Origin: Planctomycetaceae bacterium
Lineage (GTDB): Bacteria > Planctomycetota > Planctomycetia > Pirellulales > Thermoguttaceae
Assembly (NCBI GenBank): GCA_031266315.1
Contig: JAISBG010000064.1
Coordinates: 1 to 5,362, forward strand
Direction of reading: 5' to 3'
DNA length: 5,362 bases
Shown: positions 1 through 5,362 of the stretch, one piece after another
How positions within the stretch are numbered: position 1 is the first letter of the stretch
Layout: every line of letters starts with the position of its first letter
Translations under genes and position numbers: made by a program
The notes under the pieces: generated by a model
The model's database searches: none
The model's input: only the letters and a program-made list of their open reading frames with translations
What the model was told of the DNA's origin: nothing

Positions 1-120
1 AAAAGCACTTAGTGAAATCTTCTCGCAGGTTGCGAGAGAAAAAAACACATAGGGAGATTTCTTCTCGCAGGTTGCGAGAGAAAAAAAGACATAGGGGGAT
101 TTCTTCTCGCAGGTTGCGAT
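1..120. repeat. 42-bp tandem repeat with hairpin in each unit
   Basis: The core CTCGCAGGTTGCG recurs at 22, 64 and 106, an exact 42-bp period. The first two full units differ at only about two positions. The third diverges after TTGCGA (about position 119), and a shortened fragment of a preceding unit lies at about 5-19, so the array probably continues left of the window. Each of the first two units contains a 7-bp stem (TCTCGCA / TGCGAGA, e.g. 21-27 with 31-37) around a GGT loop, followed by an A-tract. Neighbouring units can also pair with each other (32-41 with 58-68, one bulge). Since 42 is a multiple of three, an open frame with Arg-rich repeats runs through it, but I see no sign that this is translated. 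Function unknown. Confidence 0.85.
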
Positions 121-173
121 GCATAGCAACTCTTATTAAAATGTGTTGGTTTAGTCCGTTTGCGTCTCCCACT

Positions 174-208
174 TTCACTATTCGTTATTTGCTCTTCGTT
201 ATTCACTG
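174..208. repeat. Degenerate heptamer array 1
   Basis: Five consecutive 7-mers read TTCACTA, TTCGTTA, TTTGCTC, TTCGTTA, TTCACTG. The period is exactly seven, with the pattern TTCRYTA. It resembles the short tandemly repeated repetitive (STRR) sequences known between genes in cyanobacteria and other bacteria. It sits in a gene-free stretch (1-457). Confidence 0.6.
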
Positions 209-267
209 ATGTTACGCATGATAGGCAGAAAGGACATGAAGGATTGGTCAAAAAATATTTTCCGTAG

Positions 268-347
268 CCCCGCATGGGGCGTGAGGTGCATAACCGGCGG
301 TTGCGCTTCGCTACACCGCCGGTTATGCACCTCCCACCCCTGCGGGG
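268..347. repeat. 80-bp long palindrome (extragenic hairpin)
   Basis: A perfect 19-bp inverted repeat (283-301 with 315-333) encloses a 13-nt loop, which has its own small GCG/CGC stem (303-305 with 309-311). Beyond a 3-nt mismatch on each side (280-282 versus 334-336), an outer stem pairs 268-279 with 337-347, with T275 bulged. The whole could form a very stable cruciform or RNA hairpin. There is no T-run on either side, so it is not a standard intrinsic terminator. It lies 110 bp upstream of glnS and is most likely a dispersed extragenic palindrome. Confidence 0.8.
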
Positions 348-416
348 TTGAGAACACTTCGACAAAACCATGACCATTACCATTAACTAAAACTCTCCAT
401 CTCGTGCGGAACATGA

Positions 417-451
417 GTTATTCACTATATTAACTACTAACTATTAACTAT
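417..451. repeat. Degenerate heptamer array 2, abutting the glnS start
   Basis: 7-mers GTTATTC, ACTATAT, TAACTAC, TAACTAT, TAACTAT run to 6 nt before the glnS ATG. The last three units are nearly perfect. The array occupies the place where a ribosome-binding site would be and contains no purine-rich Shine-Dalgarno motif. As an AT-rich, weakly structured stretch it could leave the start accessible for SD-independent initiation (inference). Confidence 0.6.
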
Positions 452-457
452 AAAACC

Positions 458-2152
458 ATGTCTGAATTTCCAGAACCGCGTTCTTTGAATTTTATTGAGC
501 AGATTATTGAAGACGATCTCAAAGCCGGGAAGAACAACGGGCAAATCGCAACTCGTTTTCCGCCGGAACCGAATGGTTATCTGCATATCGGACACGCTAA
601 AAGTATTTGCCTGAATTTCGGTTTGGCAAAAAAATACGGCGGTGATTTTACGCTTCGTTTTGACGATACCAACCCTTCCAAAGAAGAAACGGAATACGTC
701 GAATCTATTATCGAAGACGTGCAATGGATTACCGGTGATGATTTGACCGGACGTGTTCGTTATGCTTCCGATTATTTTGAGCAAATGTATCTTTGGGCGG
801 AAGAATTGATCAAAAAGGGTAAAGCCTATATTTGTGATCAAACGCCCGATGAAATGCGCGATCATCGCGGAACACCGGATAAACCCATGAAACCAAGTGC
901 CGGTCGGGAATTTTCGCCGGAAAAGAATCTCGAACTGTTTCGGAAAATGCGTGCCGGAGAGTTTGCCGAAGGGGAACGAACGCTTCGTGCCAAAATTGAT
1001 TTGGCATCGCCAAACTTCAATATGCGTGATCCGGTGATGTATCGTGTTGTCAATGCGGAACATCACCGCACCGGAGCAAAATGGATTATTTACCCGATGT
1101 ACGATTGGGCACACGGTCTTGAAGATTCCATCGAACAAATTACTCATTCGATTTGTACGTTGGAATTTGAACATCATCGTCCGTTGTACGATTGGTTTCT
1201 TGACAATCTCGACAACATTTGGCGACCTCATCAATATGAATTTGCACGGCTGAATCTGACCTACACGGTGATGAGTAAACGAAAATTGCTGGAACTTGTC
1301 AAAGGCAATTTTGTGTCCGGTTGGAACGATCCCCGAATGCCAACGATTTGCGGTCTTCGGCGGCGCGGTTACACGCCGGAAGCGGTTCGGGCGTTTTGCC
1401 GTGAAATCGGTGTTGCCAAAATGAACAGTATGATTGATGTCGTCAAACTCGAAAACGCCATTCGGGAAGACCTCAACAAACGAGCGTTACGGCGAATGGC
1501 GGTTTTGCGTCCAATCAAACTGGTTATCGACAATTACCCCGAAGGCAAAACGGAGCAACTCGAAGCGGTGAACAATCCCGAAAATGAAGCGGACGGCACG
1601 CGATTGGTTCCGTTTTCAAAAGTGTTGTACATTGAGCGTGACGATTTTCTGGAAAACGCACCGAAGAAATATTTCCGTCTTACGCCGGGTCAGGAAGTTC
1701 GTTTGCGTTATGCTTATTATGTAACCTGTACGGGTTGTGTGAAAGACACTGCCGGAAATGTTACGGAAGTTCATTGCAACTACGACCCCGAAACACGAGG
1801 CGGAACATCGTCGGATAACCGCCGTGTGCAAGGAACAATTCATTGGGTGAGCGCGGAACACGCCGTTAATGCCGAAGTTCGGCTTTATGACCGGTTGTTC
1901 ACAAAAGAAAATCCCGACGACCCGCAAGACTTGACGGATTACAAAGAATATCTGAACAACAATTCGCTGGAAATCATTGCTGATGCCCAATTGGAACCGG
2001 CTTTAGCGGAAGCAACTCCGCCGGAACGATACCAATTTGAACGTATCGGCTATTTTTGTGCCGATTCCGTCGATTCCCAACCAGACAAGTTGGTGTTCAA
2101 CCGTACCGTTTCGCTCCGCGATTCGTGGGCAAAAATCGAAAAGAAAAAATAA
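458..2152 (+). CDS. glnS: Glutaminyl-tRNA synthetase
   Basis: A class I aminoacyl-tRNA synthetase that joins glutamine to tRNA-Gln with ATP in the cytoplasm. At 564 residues it is close to the E. coli enzyme (about 554). The catalytic Rossmann domain begins with the ATP-binding motif [12 protein letters not shown] (35-46), followed by LRFDDTNP (67-74). The block [20 protein letters not shown] (212-231) and GWNDPRMPT (288-296) are typical of the family. The second ATP motif is VMSKRKL (271-277), the GlnRS form of KMSKS rather than the usual GluRS form. The two beta-barrel anticodon-binding domains follow from about 345 to 545, including VQGTIHWVS (457-465), and the tail is lysine-rich. The chosen ATG gives an N-terminus ([11 protein letters not shown]) collinear with known GlnRS. 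No Shine-Dalgarno is visible, and heptamer repeats abut both ends. Its presence means the organism can charge tRNA-Gln directly. Identification is near certain. Confidence 0.98.
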   Translation: MSEFPEPRSLNFIEQIIEDDLKAGKNNGQIATRFPPEPNGYLHIGHAKSICLNFGLAKKYGGDFTLRFDDTNPSKEETEYVESIIEDVQWITGDDLTGRVRYASDYFEQMYLWAEELIKKGKAYICDQTPDEMRDHRGTPDKPMKPSAGREFSPEKNLELFRKMRAGEFAEGERTLRAKIDLASPNFNMRDPVMYRVVNAEHHRTGAKWIIYPMYDWAHGLEDSIEQITHSICTLEFEHHRPLYDWFLDNLDNIWRPHQYEFARLNLTYTVMSKRKLLELVKGNFVSGWNDPRMPTICGLRRRGYTPEAVRAFCREIGVAKMNSMIDVVKLENAIREDLNKRALRRMAVLRPIKLVIDNYPEGKTEQLEAVNNPENEADGTRLVPFSKVLYIERDDFLENAPKKYFRLTPGQEVRLRYAYYVTCTGCVKDTAGNVTEVHCNYDPETRGGTSSDNRRVQGTIHWVSAEHAVNAEVRLYDRLFTKENPDDPQDLTDYKEYLNNNSLEIIADAQLEPALAEATPPERYQFERIGYFCADSVDSQPDKLVFNRTVSLRDSWAKIEKKK

Positions 2153-2161
2153 TAAATGGAA

Positions 2162-2196
2162 GTGGATAGTAGAGAGTTGATAGTGGATAGTGAGGG
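2162..2196. repeat. Degenerate heptamer array 3, abutting the glnS stop
   Basis: Five 7-mers read GTGGATA, GTAGAGA, GTTGATA, GTGGATA, GTGAGGG, starting 9 nt after the glnS stop. On the - strand the units read TATCCAC/TATCAAC, related to the units upstream of glnS but in inverted orientation. The rest of the gap up to about 2270 holds only a weak 6-bp inverted repeat (CGCAAG 2198-2203 with CTTGCG 2233-2238) and no recognisable gene or terminator. Confidence 0.6.
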
Positions 2197-2280
2197 ACGC
2201 AAGCGGATTTACATTTACCAACACACAATTCACTTGCGAACTATTCACAAGGAATCGAAGTTAAAGGTAAGCAAACATCA

Positions 2281-2421
2281 GGTGGGCGACCTTTCGCTGA
2301 AAGGTCGCGTCGGCGATAGCCGACAATGAACCAGATTAACGACGGCAAATGACATTGCCTTCCGTTTTGGAGTCAATAACAACTCAACCGGCGCGACCCT
2401 TCAGCGAAGGGATCGCCCACC
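2281..2421. mobile_element. REPIN-like element, intact copy
   Basis: A 141-bp unit with inverted ends of 29-30 nt (2281-2309 and 2392-2421) that match at 27 of 29 positions plus one extra base. Each end is itself a hairpin: GCGACCTTT/AAAGGTCGC (2286-2294 with 2300-2308, loop CGCTG) and its counterpart (2393-2401 with 2407-2416, A2412 bulged). Both are preceded on their own strand by GTGG. GTRG plus a hairpin, arranged as two inverted copies, is the layout of REP doublets (REPINs) moved by RAYT transposases. The middle adds two more stems: GTCGGC/GCCGAC (2309-2314 with 2319-2324) and GGCAA/TTGCC (2344-2348 with 2355-2359). The T2292-A2302 pair in the left hairpin is G-C (C2399-G2409) in the right, a compensatory change. 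No transposase gene is in the window. Confidence 0.7.
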
Positions 2422-2469
2422 ACTTTTCGTGAACGGTTACAAATTAAAGAGACAGGTACGTACATTTTT

Positions 2470-3882
2470 ATGAATAATTTTTACGATATTATAGTGATCG
2501 GTTCTGGTTTAGCCGGAATGACGGCGGCGAACATTCTTGGTCGTTCGGGTCATCGCGTCTTGCTTCTGGAGCAGCATTTTCAGTTCGGCGGTCTCGCGGC
2601 AACATTCCGGCGGCGCAACGAAATCATTTTTGATGTGTCATTGCATGGTTTTCCGGTTGGAATGATTAAAAGTTGCCGGCGTTATTGGAACACCGAAATT
2701 GCCGACCGAATCGTTCAACTTCCGAAAATTCGTTTTGATAATCCGCAATTTTCCATCGAAACAACATTTGACCGTGAAGATTTTACCCGATTACTTATTG
2801 AGAAGTTCGGAATTGCCAAAGAAGCGGTTGTCGGATTTTTCGATAAGGCGCGGAGTTTGTCGCATTACGACGATGATCAACAAACCGTCCGGGAACTCTT
2901 CAACGAATTTTTTCCCGGACGAATGGATGTTGTACGTTTACTCATGGAGCCAATCACTTACGCCAACGGTTCCACACTTGATGATCCGGCGTTGACTTAT
3001 GGGATTGTGTTCTCGAATTTCATGTCGAAGGGCGTGTACACTTTTCGGGGCGGAACCGATGTGCTGATTGATCTGATGACGGCGGAACTCAAAAAGAACG
3101 GTGTTGAAATGCGGAAGAGTTCGCCGGTTCGCCGGATTCTTGTGGAAAACGGACAAGTTGCCGGAGTTGTTGTACAAAAAGAAGGAGATGTCAATCCGCT
3201 TGTCTTCCGTTCCAAAGTTGTCCTTTCAAACACCAATTTGAAGGGAACTATTTTTGATCTTGTCGGACAAAACCATTTTCCCGAAACATTTATCGAAACG
3301 GCAAAAGCGGTTCGGCTTAACAATTCCAGTACGCAGGTTTATCTTGCCTTAAAACCCGGTTATCTGATTGACGAAAATCAATGCGGTGATCTTCTTTTTT
3401 CTTCAACGGCAACAGAATTTAGTTCCAAAAAACTACTGAACCGGCAAATAACGAGCCGGACATTTTCGTTCTATTATCCGAAAACACGTCCCGGTACGGA
3501 TCGTTGTTATGTTGTTTCGAGTACGAACGCACACTTTGCGGACTGGGTTGGTTTTTCTCCTGAAGAATATGCAAAACAGAAATCGCAACTGATTGAACAA
3601 ACGCTTGATCATTTGGAAAAATATGTTCCAGATGTACGTCAACATCTTGATTGGGCGGAAGCGGCAACACCGAACACTTTTAAGCGTTACACTGGACATT
3701 GGGACGGTTCGAGTTTCGGCACGAAATATGAAGGTTTAGCGGTAAGCCGCCGGTTGCTGCAGGAAATATCGGGATTGTTCCATGCCGGAAGTGTTGGAAT
3801 TATCATGTCCGGCTGGTTGGGCGCAGTAAATTACGGAGTAATTGCCGCAAACGATGTCGACGCTTTCTTGTTAAAACATTAA
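2470..3882 (+). CDS. FAD-dependent oxidoreductase, CrtI/phytoene desaturase-like
   Basis: A 470-residue flavoprotein of the phytoene dehydrogenase-related family (CrtI, CrtISO and RetSat-type enzymes). The N-terminal Rossmann dinucleotide fold has GSGLAG at 11-16 and the acidic residue E34 ending the second strand (VLLLEQH), which binds the ADP-ribose of FAD. A GG follows at 40-41. [13 protein letters not shown] (191-203) matches the central GG..L motif of the family. The C-terminal FAD-binding segment is [22 protein letters not shown] (436-457). There is no signal peptide and no obvious transmembrane anchor. Start: the ATG lies 10 residues before the glycine motif, as usual; no Shine-Dalgarno is seen. 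Family members desaturate, saturate or isomerise carotenoids and other polyenes, or act on other lipids. No carotenoid or isoprenoid gene lies nearby, so the substrate is unknown. Family assignment is firm; function is open. Confidence 0.9.
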   Translation: MNNFYDIIVIGSGLAGMTAANILGRSGHRVLLLEQHFQFGGLAATFRRRNEIIFDVSLHGFPVGMIKSCRRYWNTEIADRIVQLPKIRFDNPQFSIETTFDREDFTRLLIEKFGIAKEAVVGFFDKARSLSHYDDDQQTVRELFNEFFPGRMDVVRLLMEPITYANGSTLDDPALTYGIVFSNFMSKGVYTFRGGTDVLIDLMTAELKKNGVEMRKSSPVRRILVENGQVAGVVVQKEGDVNPLVFRSKVVLSNTNLKGTIFDLVGQNHFPETFIETAKAVRLNNSSTQVYLALKPGYLIDENQCGDLLFSSTATEFSSKKLLNRQITSRTFSFYYPKTRPGTDRCYVVSSTNAHFADWVGFSPEEYAKQKSQLIEQTLDHLEKYVPDVRQHLDWAEAATPNTFKRYTGHWDGSSFGTKYEGLAVSRRLLQEISGLFHAGSVGIIMSGWLGAVNYGVIAANDVDAFLLKH

Positions 3883-3900
3883 ACGATTTAAGAAAAACTT

Positions 3901-4043
3901 TCTGATTCTACCGGACTAGTGATTTGACACAATTTAATTTTGGGATACCAGTTATGAAATCGCCTTGAATTACAGCATCAGGTTAATTTTGCCATCCCAA
4001 TTCCTAAAAAAGACAAAGCACTAGGTGTTTCCCACCGGAATCG
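3901..4043. repeat. 38-nt extragenic hairpin element, copy 1 (interrupted)
   Basis: The two halves, 3901-3919 and 4025-4043, join to a 38-nt sequence that matches the intact copy at 5316-5353 at 36 of 38 positions. The ends are GATT..CCGG and CCGGAATC, an 8-bp stem with a CTA bulge. It begins 18 nt after the stop codon of the oxidoreductase gene, comparable to 24 nt after dapA for the other copy. The halves are separated by the 101-bp insertion at 3920-4020 plus one CTAG copy. With no U-run it is not a standard terminator, but its position suggests a 3'-end or REP-like element. Confidence 0.8.
3920..4020. mobile_element. MITE-like 101-bp insertion with CTAG target duplication
   Basis: Non-coding insertion flanked by direct repeats of CTAG (3916-3919 and 4021-4024; ACTAG if the adjoining A is counted). 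The ends are imperfect inverted repeats: TGATTTGAC at the left versus TGCTTTGTC read inward from the right (7 of 9), and TTGGGAT/ATCCCAA (3940-3946 with 3994-4000) lies exactly 20 nt from each end. About 16 of the first 27 positions match overall, which suggests an old element. The undisturbed copy of the host repeat at 5316-5353 shows the empty site, with TTAG at the matching place. Small size, inverted ends and target duplication fit a MITE. CTAG and TTAG both fit YTAR, a target reported for some IS5-family elements, but the parent transposon is unknown. Confidence 0.75.
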
Positions 4044-4058
4044 CCAAATATTTCATAG

Positions 4059-4204
4059 GCAATCATCAAGTGGGCGACCTTTCGCTATTTGTTAAAAGGT
4101 CGCGTCGGCGTTAGCCAACTGTGAACCAGATTAACGACGGCAAATGGTGTTGCCAGTCAATTACCGCACAACCGCCTTGCGAATTCTTTGACGAATAGCC
4201 TACC
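4059..4204. mobile_element. REPIN-like element, degenerate second copy
   Basis: Aligns with 2271-2421. The left arm keeps GTGG and the hairpin stem GCGACCTTT/AAAGGTCGC (4074-4082 with 4095-4103), but its loop is 12 nt instead of 5. A 25-nt core (4122-4146) is identical to 2327-2351. The GGCAA/TTGCC stem is kept although its loop bases changed. After that it lacks about 11 nt relative to copy 1, and the right arm is eroded, ending in GCCTACC where copy 1 has GCCCACC. It starts 15 nt after the 38-nt hairpin element; a GGAATCG at 2251-2257 lies at nearly the same distance before copy 1. Confidence 0.7.
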
Positions 4205-4246
4205 TCCCTCGAAGGGACGAGTCGAAACGTCGAGGCTCGTTTCGGC
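4205..4246. other. Paired hairpins in the dapA upstream region
   Basis: Two adjacent inverted repeats: TCCCT/AGGGA (4205-4209 with 4213-4217, CGA loop) and CGAAACG/CGTTTCG (4223-4229 with 4238-4244, 8-nt loop, extendable by a G-T and a G-C pair). No T-run follows either. They lie upstream of the proposed dapA promoter, so they would not be in its leader. They may be a further repeat or the 3' part of an upstream transcript. Function unknown. Confidence 0.5.
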
Positions 4247-4298
4247 AAGCTAAACGGTTGCGGTATTTCCGACTCTTTGGGTCGAATATTTATAGCCC

Positions 4299-4327
4299 TT
4301 GACAAAGAGAGGGCTAAAAAATAAACT
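4299..4327 (+). promoter_or_regulatory. Candidate sigma-70-type promoter for dapA
   Basis: A perfect -35 box TTGACA (4299-4304), a 17-nt spacer and a -10 box TAAACT (4322-4327, 4 of 6 to consensus). Transcription would start near 4334, giving a leader of about 70 nt. A 7-bp inverted repeat TAGCCCT/AGGGCTA (4293-4299 with 4310-4316) overlaps the -35 box and could be an operator. The leader contains a small AT-rich hairpin AGTATT/AATACT (4348-4353 with 4361-4366) and a pyrimidine-rich run just before the ATG, with no Shine-Dalgarno. Confidence 0.45.
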
Positions 4328-4403
4328 TTAACCGATGATTATTTTCTAGTATTTTTAGCCAATACTTTACCTAATTATTTGCTTCCTTTTTTGTTTTTTC
4401 CCT

Positions 4404-5291
4404 ATGAAAACTCGATTTGAAACATTTGCCGGTCTTTCGGTTGCTATTATTACTCCTTTTAAGAATGGTCAGGTTGACTACAACACACTTCAGGAGCAGG
4501 TTGAATTTCAGGTGGTTGCCGGCAGCACGGCGATTGTCCCTGTCGGAACTACCGGCGAATCTCCAACTCTTTCTTTTGAGGAACACGAGCGAGTTCTCCA
4601 TGCGGTGGTTGAAGCCGCTCGCGGGAAAATCAAAGTGATTGCCGGCTCCGGTGCCAATTCCACGCAGGAAGCACTTCATCTCACTCAATTTGCTAAAAAA
4701 GTGGGTGCGGACGCGGCACTTGTGGTGACTCCGTATTACAACAAACCCACTCAAGAGGGTATCTTCCAACATTACAAACTACTCGCCGAATCGGTGGATA
4801 TTCCGATTTGCATTTACAATATTCCGGGACGTTGTGCCCGGAATATCGAACCGGAAACAATAATCCAACTCGCACAATTTCCTAATATCGGAATGGTTAA
4901 AGAGTCAACAGGATCAATGGATCAAACTTCTTCGATTCTTGCCAACACCGACCTAACAGTATTGAGCGGCGACGATAGTTTAACACTTCCACTGATGTCA
5001 TTGGGAGCCAAAGGGGTTGTTTCGGTTGTTGGAAACATTATTCCCAAAGATATTATTGCTCTTTGTAACGCTTTTGCCGAAGGAAAGATAGAGCAGGCAC
5101 AAGAATGGCATTACAAAACCTATGCGCTTTGCCGTAACATGCTTTCACTTTCGACCAATCCGATTCCCATTAAAGCGGCAATGAAAATGTTGGAGCGTGA
5201 TACTGGTGAACTTCGTTTACCCATGACACCCCTCTCCGAAACCGAAGAACAAAAATTACGGAAAACGCTTGAAAATTACGGTATTCTATAA
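4404..5291 (+). CDS. dapA: 4-hydroxy-tetrahydrodipicolinate synthase
   Basis: A 295-residue (beta/alpha)8 class I aldolase, the usual DapA length. It condenses pyruvate with L-aspartate-4-semialdehyde, the first step committed to diaminopimelate and lysine. By alignment with E. coli DapA the catalytic set is present: Schiff-base K166 (in VKESTG), Y138 and R143 in YNIPGR, T49/T50 in GTTGE, and Y112 with neighbouring Y111 in [14 protein letters not shown] (189-191) and NPIPIK (252-257) are also typical. R143, which binds the aspartate-semialdehyde carboxylate, favours DapA over N-acetylneuraminate lyase and other family members. Of the E. coli lysine-inhibition residues, N85, E89, Y111 and H61 (E. 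coli H56) are kept, while E. coli H53 is F58; lysine feedback is therefore plausible but unproven. The ATG gives a normal N-terminus ([12 protein letters not shown]). No other dap gene is adjacent. Very likely dapA. Confidence 0.95.
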   Translation: MKTRFETFAGLSVAIITPFKNGQVDYNTLQEQVEFQVVAGSTAIVPVGTTGESPTLSFEEHERVLHAVVEAARGKIKVIAGSGANSTQEALHLTQFAKKVGADAALVVTPYYNKPTQEGIFQHYKLLAESVDIPICIYNIPGRCARNIEPETIIQLAQFPNIGMVKESTGSMDQTSSILANTDLTVLSGDDSLTLPLMSLGAKGVVSVVGNIIPKDIIALCNAFAEGKIEQAQEWHYKTYALCRNMLSLSTNPIPIKAAMKMLERDTGELRLPMTPLSETEEQKLRKTLENYGIL

Positions 5292-5315
5292 ATTACCCTT
5301 TTAGAAATAAAATAT

Positions 5316-5353
5316 TCTGATTCTACCGGATTAGGTGTCTCCCACCGGAATCG
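5316..5353. repeat. 38-nt extragenic hairpin element, copy 2 (intact)
   Basis: Starts 24 nt after the dapA stop. GATT (5319-5322) and CCGG (5326-5329) pair with CCGG and AATC near the right end (5344-5351), with a CTA bulge. It differs from the joined halves of copy 1 at two positions only. In place of the CTAG duplication it has a single TTAG (5331-5334), so it serves as the empty-site reference for the insertion at 3920-4020. The window ends 9 nt later. If the arrangement at 4043-4070 recurs, a third REPIN-like copy would begin just outside the window. Confidence 0.8.
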
Positions 5354-5362
5354 TAAAATAAT

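Noticed and set aside
1..120. CRISPR array
   Set aside because: The whole 42-bp unit is repeated with hardly any variation, so there are no unique spacers, and no cas gene is present.
12..209. Open frame on + strand coding an Arg-rich repeat peptide
   Set aside because: It exists only because the 42-bp repeat is a multiple of three; no ribosome-binding site, and it runs into heptamer repeats with no recognisable domain.
9..414. Open frames on - strand (124 and 71 aa)
   Set aside because: They translate the tandem repeat and the long palindrome; composition is that of repeat DNA, with no protein family recognised.
437..1234. 265-aa open frame antisense to glnS
   Set aside because: Lies wholly over the conserved catalytic domain of glnS on the other strand; a shadow frame without recognisable motifs. 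The same holds for 1616-1990 and the small frames over the other two genes.
3891..3903. Small hairpin AGAAA/TTTCT after the oxidoreductase gene
   Set aside because: Five AT-rich pairs with a 3-nt loop and no following T-run; expected by chance in AT-rich DNA.
3924..3952. Outward promoter in the MITE-like element (TTGACA at 3924-3929)
   Set aside because: No acceptable -10 box lies 16-18 nt downstream; the hexamer alone is too common.
3883..4403. Lysine riboswitch or T-box before dapA
   Set aside because: I could not find the conserved cores of these RNAs; the structured parts are explained by dispersed repeats lying upstream of the likely promoter. A covariance-model (Infernal/Rfam) search would settle it.
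5316..5353. Intrinsic terminator of dapA
   Set aside because: The stem is bulged and short and is followed by TAAAATAAT instead of a run of T. Position after the gene alone is not enough; the same applies to the copy after 3882.

Overview
The window carries three complete protein genes, all on the + strand and well separated: glnS (glutaminyl-tRNA synthetase, 458-2152), a CrtI/phytoene-desaturase-type FAD oxidoreductase (2470-3882) and dapA (4-hydroxy-tetrahydrodipicolinate synthase, 4404-5291). Two are housekeeping enzymes (tRNA charging; lysine and diaminopimelate synthesis) and the third is a flavoprotein of unknown substrate. Gaps of 317 and 521 bp between them, filled with repeats, argue against a tight operon or a shared pathway. 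No tRNA, rRNA, CRISPR array, phage gene or transposase gene is visible, and no new multi-gene system.

The interest lies in the non-coding DNA, about a quarter of the window, which holds several repeat families. (1) A 42-bp tandem repeat with a hairpin in each unit, at the left edge. (2) Three arrays of degenerate heptamers, each about 35 bp (174-208, 417-451, 2162-2196); two of them bracket glnS almost to its start and stop codons. (3) An 80-bp palindrome at 268-347. (4) Two copies of a roughly 140-bp REPIN-like element, intact at 2281-2421 and decayed at about 4059-4204. (5) A 38-nt hairpin element just downstream of both the oxidoreductase gene and dapA. The first copy of (5) is split by (6), a 101-bp MITE-like insertion at 3920-4020 flanked by CTAG duplications; the uninterrupted copy at 5316-5353 shows the empty site.

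Organism: bacterial, moderate GC, with direct glutaminyl-tRNA charging. None of the three start codons has a convincing Shine-Dalgarno sequence. SD-poor starts plus hairpin-rich intergenic DNA would suit Planctomycetota/PVC or a Bacteroidota-like lineage. I lean weakly to Planctomycetota, but three conserved genes cannot settle it.

Regulation: the best promoter is upstream of dapA (TTGACA, 17-nt spacer, TAAACT, 4299-4327), with an inverted repeat over its -35 box and a pyrimidine-rich leader. No canonical intrinsic terminator (GC stem plus U-run) was found after any gene.
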